A stretch of DNA of 64,000 bases. Origin: Chitinophagales bacterium (GTDB taxonomy: Bacteria > Bacteroidota > Bacteroidia > Chitinophagales > Chitinophagaceae). The notes under the pieces were generated by a model. The model did no database searches, was not told the DNA's origin, and worked only from the letters and a program-made list of their open reading frames with translations. The stretch lies in NCBI GenBank assembly GCA_026936105.1, contig JAIXKI010000024.1:179542-243541 (forward strand). Direction: 5' to 3'. How positions within the stretch are numbered: the stretch's first letter is position 1; each line of letters begins with the position of its first letter. Shown here piece by piece: positions 62,541-64,000 of the stretch. A program made the translations under genes and the position numbers.

Positions 62541-63572
62541 ATGGATACGCTCACCCATATTGCTTTAGGCGCCTGCGTCGGTGAAGTAATGCTTGGTAAA
62601 AAGCTGGGAAAAAGAGCTTTGCTGATAGGAGCTATTGCAAACAGTATCCCTGACCTTGATTTTGTGACAGCTTTCTGGATGAGTATAGACCGCAGTTTAT
62701 TGGCACACCGGGGCTTCACTCATTCATTCCTGTTTGCCTTGCTGATGGCCGTTATGTTGGCATATCTTTTTCGCCGGTGGTTTACAAACGTGGATATTTC
62801 TTTACGAACGTGGTTTTTCTTTTTTTCAGTTGAATTGCTTTTACATTTATTCATTGACGCTTTTAACAATTATGGCACTGGCTGGCTGGAACCTTTCAGT
62901 CATGTCCGGATCTCTTTCAATACCATTTTTGTTGCAGATCCGTTTTATTCGGTATGGCTGGGTATTGCTTTGGTCGTTTTGCTGGTATTAAAGAAAGATC
63001 ATCCAAAAAGAAAATTCTGGCTTGAATTCGGGTTAGGCATCAGCACTTTGTATTTTATGTATTGTGTGGTGAATAAGTTCAAGACCGATTCAGACATCAG
63101 GGATATGCTGAAAGAACAACGGATATCTTATACAGATTACCTGACCACGCCGACTCCTTTGAATAACTGGCTTTGGTATGTGGCAGCAAAAAATAATAAC
63201 GGATTTTATACCGGATATTATTCCGTGTTCGATCGCACGAAAAAGATTGATCTTCGTTTTTATCCTCAGAACGATTCGCTGCTCGATCCTGTACGTAATA
63301 CGGATGAAGCACAAAGGCTGATCCGTTTTTCAAAAGGATTTTATACTGTGGAAAAATGGCATGACACGCTTGTGTTCAATGATCTCCGGTTTGAGCAGAT
63401 CGTAGGATGGTATCGCCCTGATACCTTAAAGACTTCTTCACCGGGCAGTTTTGCCTTTTATTATTATTTGCAGCAGAAGGATGGAAACGAATTCGTTGTT
63501 CAGCGTGGGCGGTTTGCAGGATGGAACTGGAACACCACTAAAGCGCTGATCAGAAGAATTGAAGGCGAATAA
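62541..63572 (+). CDS. YdjM-like membrane-bound metal-dependent hydrolase (DUF457)
   Basis: 343 residues. The N-terminal domain has DTLTHIALGACVGE, PDLDFVTAFW and HRGFTHSFLFALL, the His/Asp pattern of YdjM/YbcI-like membrane proteins, with four or five transmembrane helices. The C-terminal 140 residues are soluble and end in the segment FAGWNWNTTKALIRRIEGE. Activity of the family is not established; a link to DNA damage response is known for E. coli YdjM. It follows nrdJ by 17 bases. Confidence 0.88.
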   Translation: MDTLTHIALGACVGEVMLGKKLGKRALLIGAIANSIPDLDFVTAFWMSIDRSLLAHRGFTHSFLFALLMAVMLAYLFRRWFTNVDISLRTWFFFFSVELLLHLFIDAFNNYGTGWLEPFSHVRISFNTIFVADPFYSVWLGIALVVLLVLKKDHPKRKFWLEFGLGISTLYFMYCVVNKFKTDSDIRDMLKEQRISYTDYLTTPTPLNNWLWYVAAKNNNGFYTGYYSVFDRTKKIDLRFYPQNDSLLDPVRNTDEAQRLIRFSKGFYTVEKWHDTLVFNDLRFEQIVGWYRPDTLKTSSPGSFAFYYYLQQKDGNEFVVQRGRFAGWNWNTTKALIRRIEGE

Positions 63573-63580
63573 TTTTTCTG

Positions 63581-64000
63581 TCAGTTTTTTTCCCGGAAAT
63601 AAAAAGTGAACAGGAAGAATCCGAGTTTTATGATCTGGTAAGAACTCCACCGTATGAATTGTTTGAACAAGGTGGTGGTTTTGGCAAGCCTCTCTTCAGT
63701 TATTTCCAGGCAGTTTGTACGGATGATCTCTTCCAGAAAATTGTCTAAGCTTCTGGCGAAAGAAGGATTCAATATATCGAGGTTCAATTCAATACTTGCA
63801 TAGGCGCTGATGTTATTGACATTGTAAGATCCGATAGTGGCCCATACTTTATCGCTTACCGCAACTTTTCCGTGCAATACCGTTCCCTGGTATTCGTAGA
63901 TCCTGATCTTATGCCGGAGCATCCAGTCGTAAATATAGCGTTCTGCATATTTTGCTATCATGACATCAGATAATCCGGCCAGCACCACTTTTATTGTCAC
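63581..64000 (-). CDS. Phospholipase D/cardiolipin synthase-family protein (partial)
   Basis: 139 C-terminal residues, the gene continuing beyond the right edge; the first codon in the window is GTG within the frame, not a start. The HKD motif is complete: H-G-K-V-A-V-S-D with GSYNVN downstream (LHGKVAVSDKVWATIGSYN), as in cardiolipin synthases and other PLD-fold transferases. The first HKD copy and any membrane anchor lie outside. Convergent with the YdjM-like gene. Confidence 0.88.
   Translation of the reverse strand: MTIKVVLAGLSDVMIAKYAERYIYDWMLRHKIRIYEYQGTVLHGKVAVSDKVWATIGSYNVNNISAYASIELNLDILNPSFARSLDNFLEEIIRTNCLEITEERLAKTTTLFKQFIRWSSYQIIKLGFFLFTFYFREKN

Overview
The window reads as a chromosome segment of a Bacteroidota bacterium, most likely Chitinophagaceae or a close relative. 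Supporting signs are housekeeping genes with Bacteroidota-type sequences, promoters of the TTTG-N19/20-TAnnTTTG type (clear in front of a tRNA-Ala gene, citrate synthase, PEP carboxykinase and a DUF2795 gene), AT-rich ribosome-binding regions, and phylum-typical families (DUF2795, DUF922, PepSY-like, propeller-type sensor kinases). No phage, insertion sequence, rRNA or CRISPR array was seen.

Layout. 0-7 kb: a YitT-type membrane protein running off the left edge, a NIF3-like protein with a zinc-ribbon coiled-coil protein, recN, fabI, a DUF2795 protein and a LolD-like ATPase. 7.3-31.1 kb: an AT-richer accessory block, all on the minus strand. It is built from two syntenic copies of: propeller sensor histidine kinase, NarL/LuxR-type response regulator, OmpA-domain protein, secreted ~410-residue protein, large secreted ~650-residue protein. 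Further secreted relatives, a lipoprotein and an AmpC-like serine hydrolase accompany them. 31-50 kb: housekeeping genes (corrinoid adenosyltransferase, MacB-type ATPase, gatC, trpS, dNTP-salvage kinase, pckA, pepP, pssA-purS, rsmI, an M1-type peptidase, an orphan response regulator, rsmG, a GT2 glycosyltransferase, tgt, an LptF/G permease, and a citrate synthase resembling the mitochondrial type). 50-55.4 kb: a minus-strand L-fucose oxidation cluster. 55.5-64 kb: tRNA-Ala(GGC), lpxB, an outer-membrane beta-barrel, a HigB/HigA-like toxin-antitoxin pair set among REP-like repeats, a DUF922 protein, a CPBP protease, a B12-dependent ribonucleotide reductase, a YdjM-like membrane protein and a phospholipase D-type gene cut by the right edge.

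How parts work together. The fucose cluster encodes uptake (FucP), mutarotation, oxidation to lactone, lactone hydrolysis, 2-keto-3-deoxyfuconate oxidation and diketo-acid hydrolysis; only L-fuconate dehydratase is missing here. The adenosyltransferase can make the adenosylcobalamin used by the ribonucleotide reductase. The accessory block looks like a two-component-controlled envelope or secretion locus with no family I can name in its main secreted proteins. It was duplicated in tandem and is now accumulating lesions: one kinase is split by a frameshift plus a stop, a 633-codon gene carries two frameshifts, and several signal peptides are out of frame by one base, mostly at short homopolymers. 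The housekeeping genes on both sides are intact, so I favour real decay or slippage over general sequencing error, without excluding the latter.
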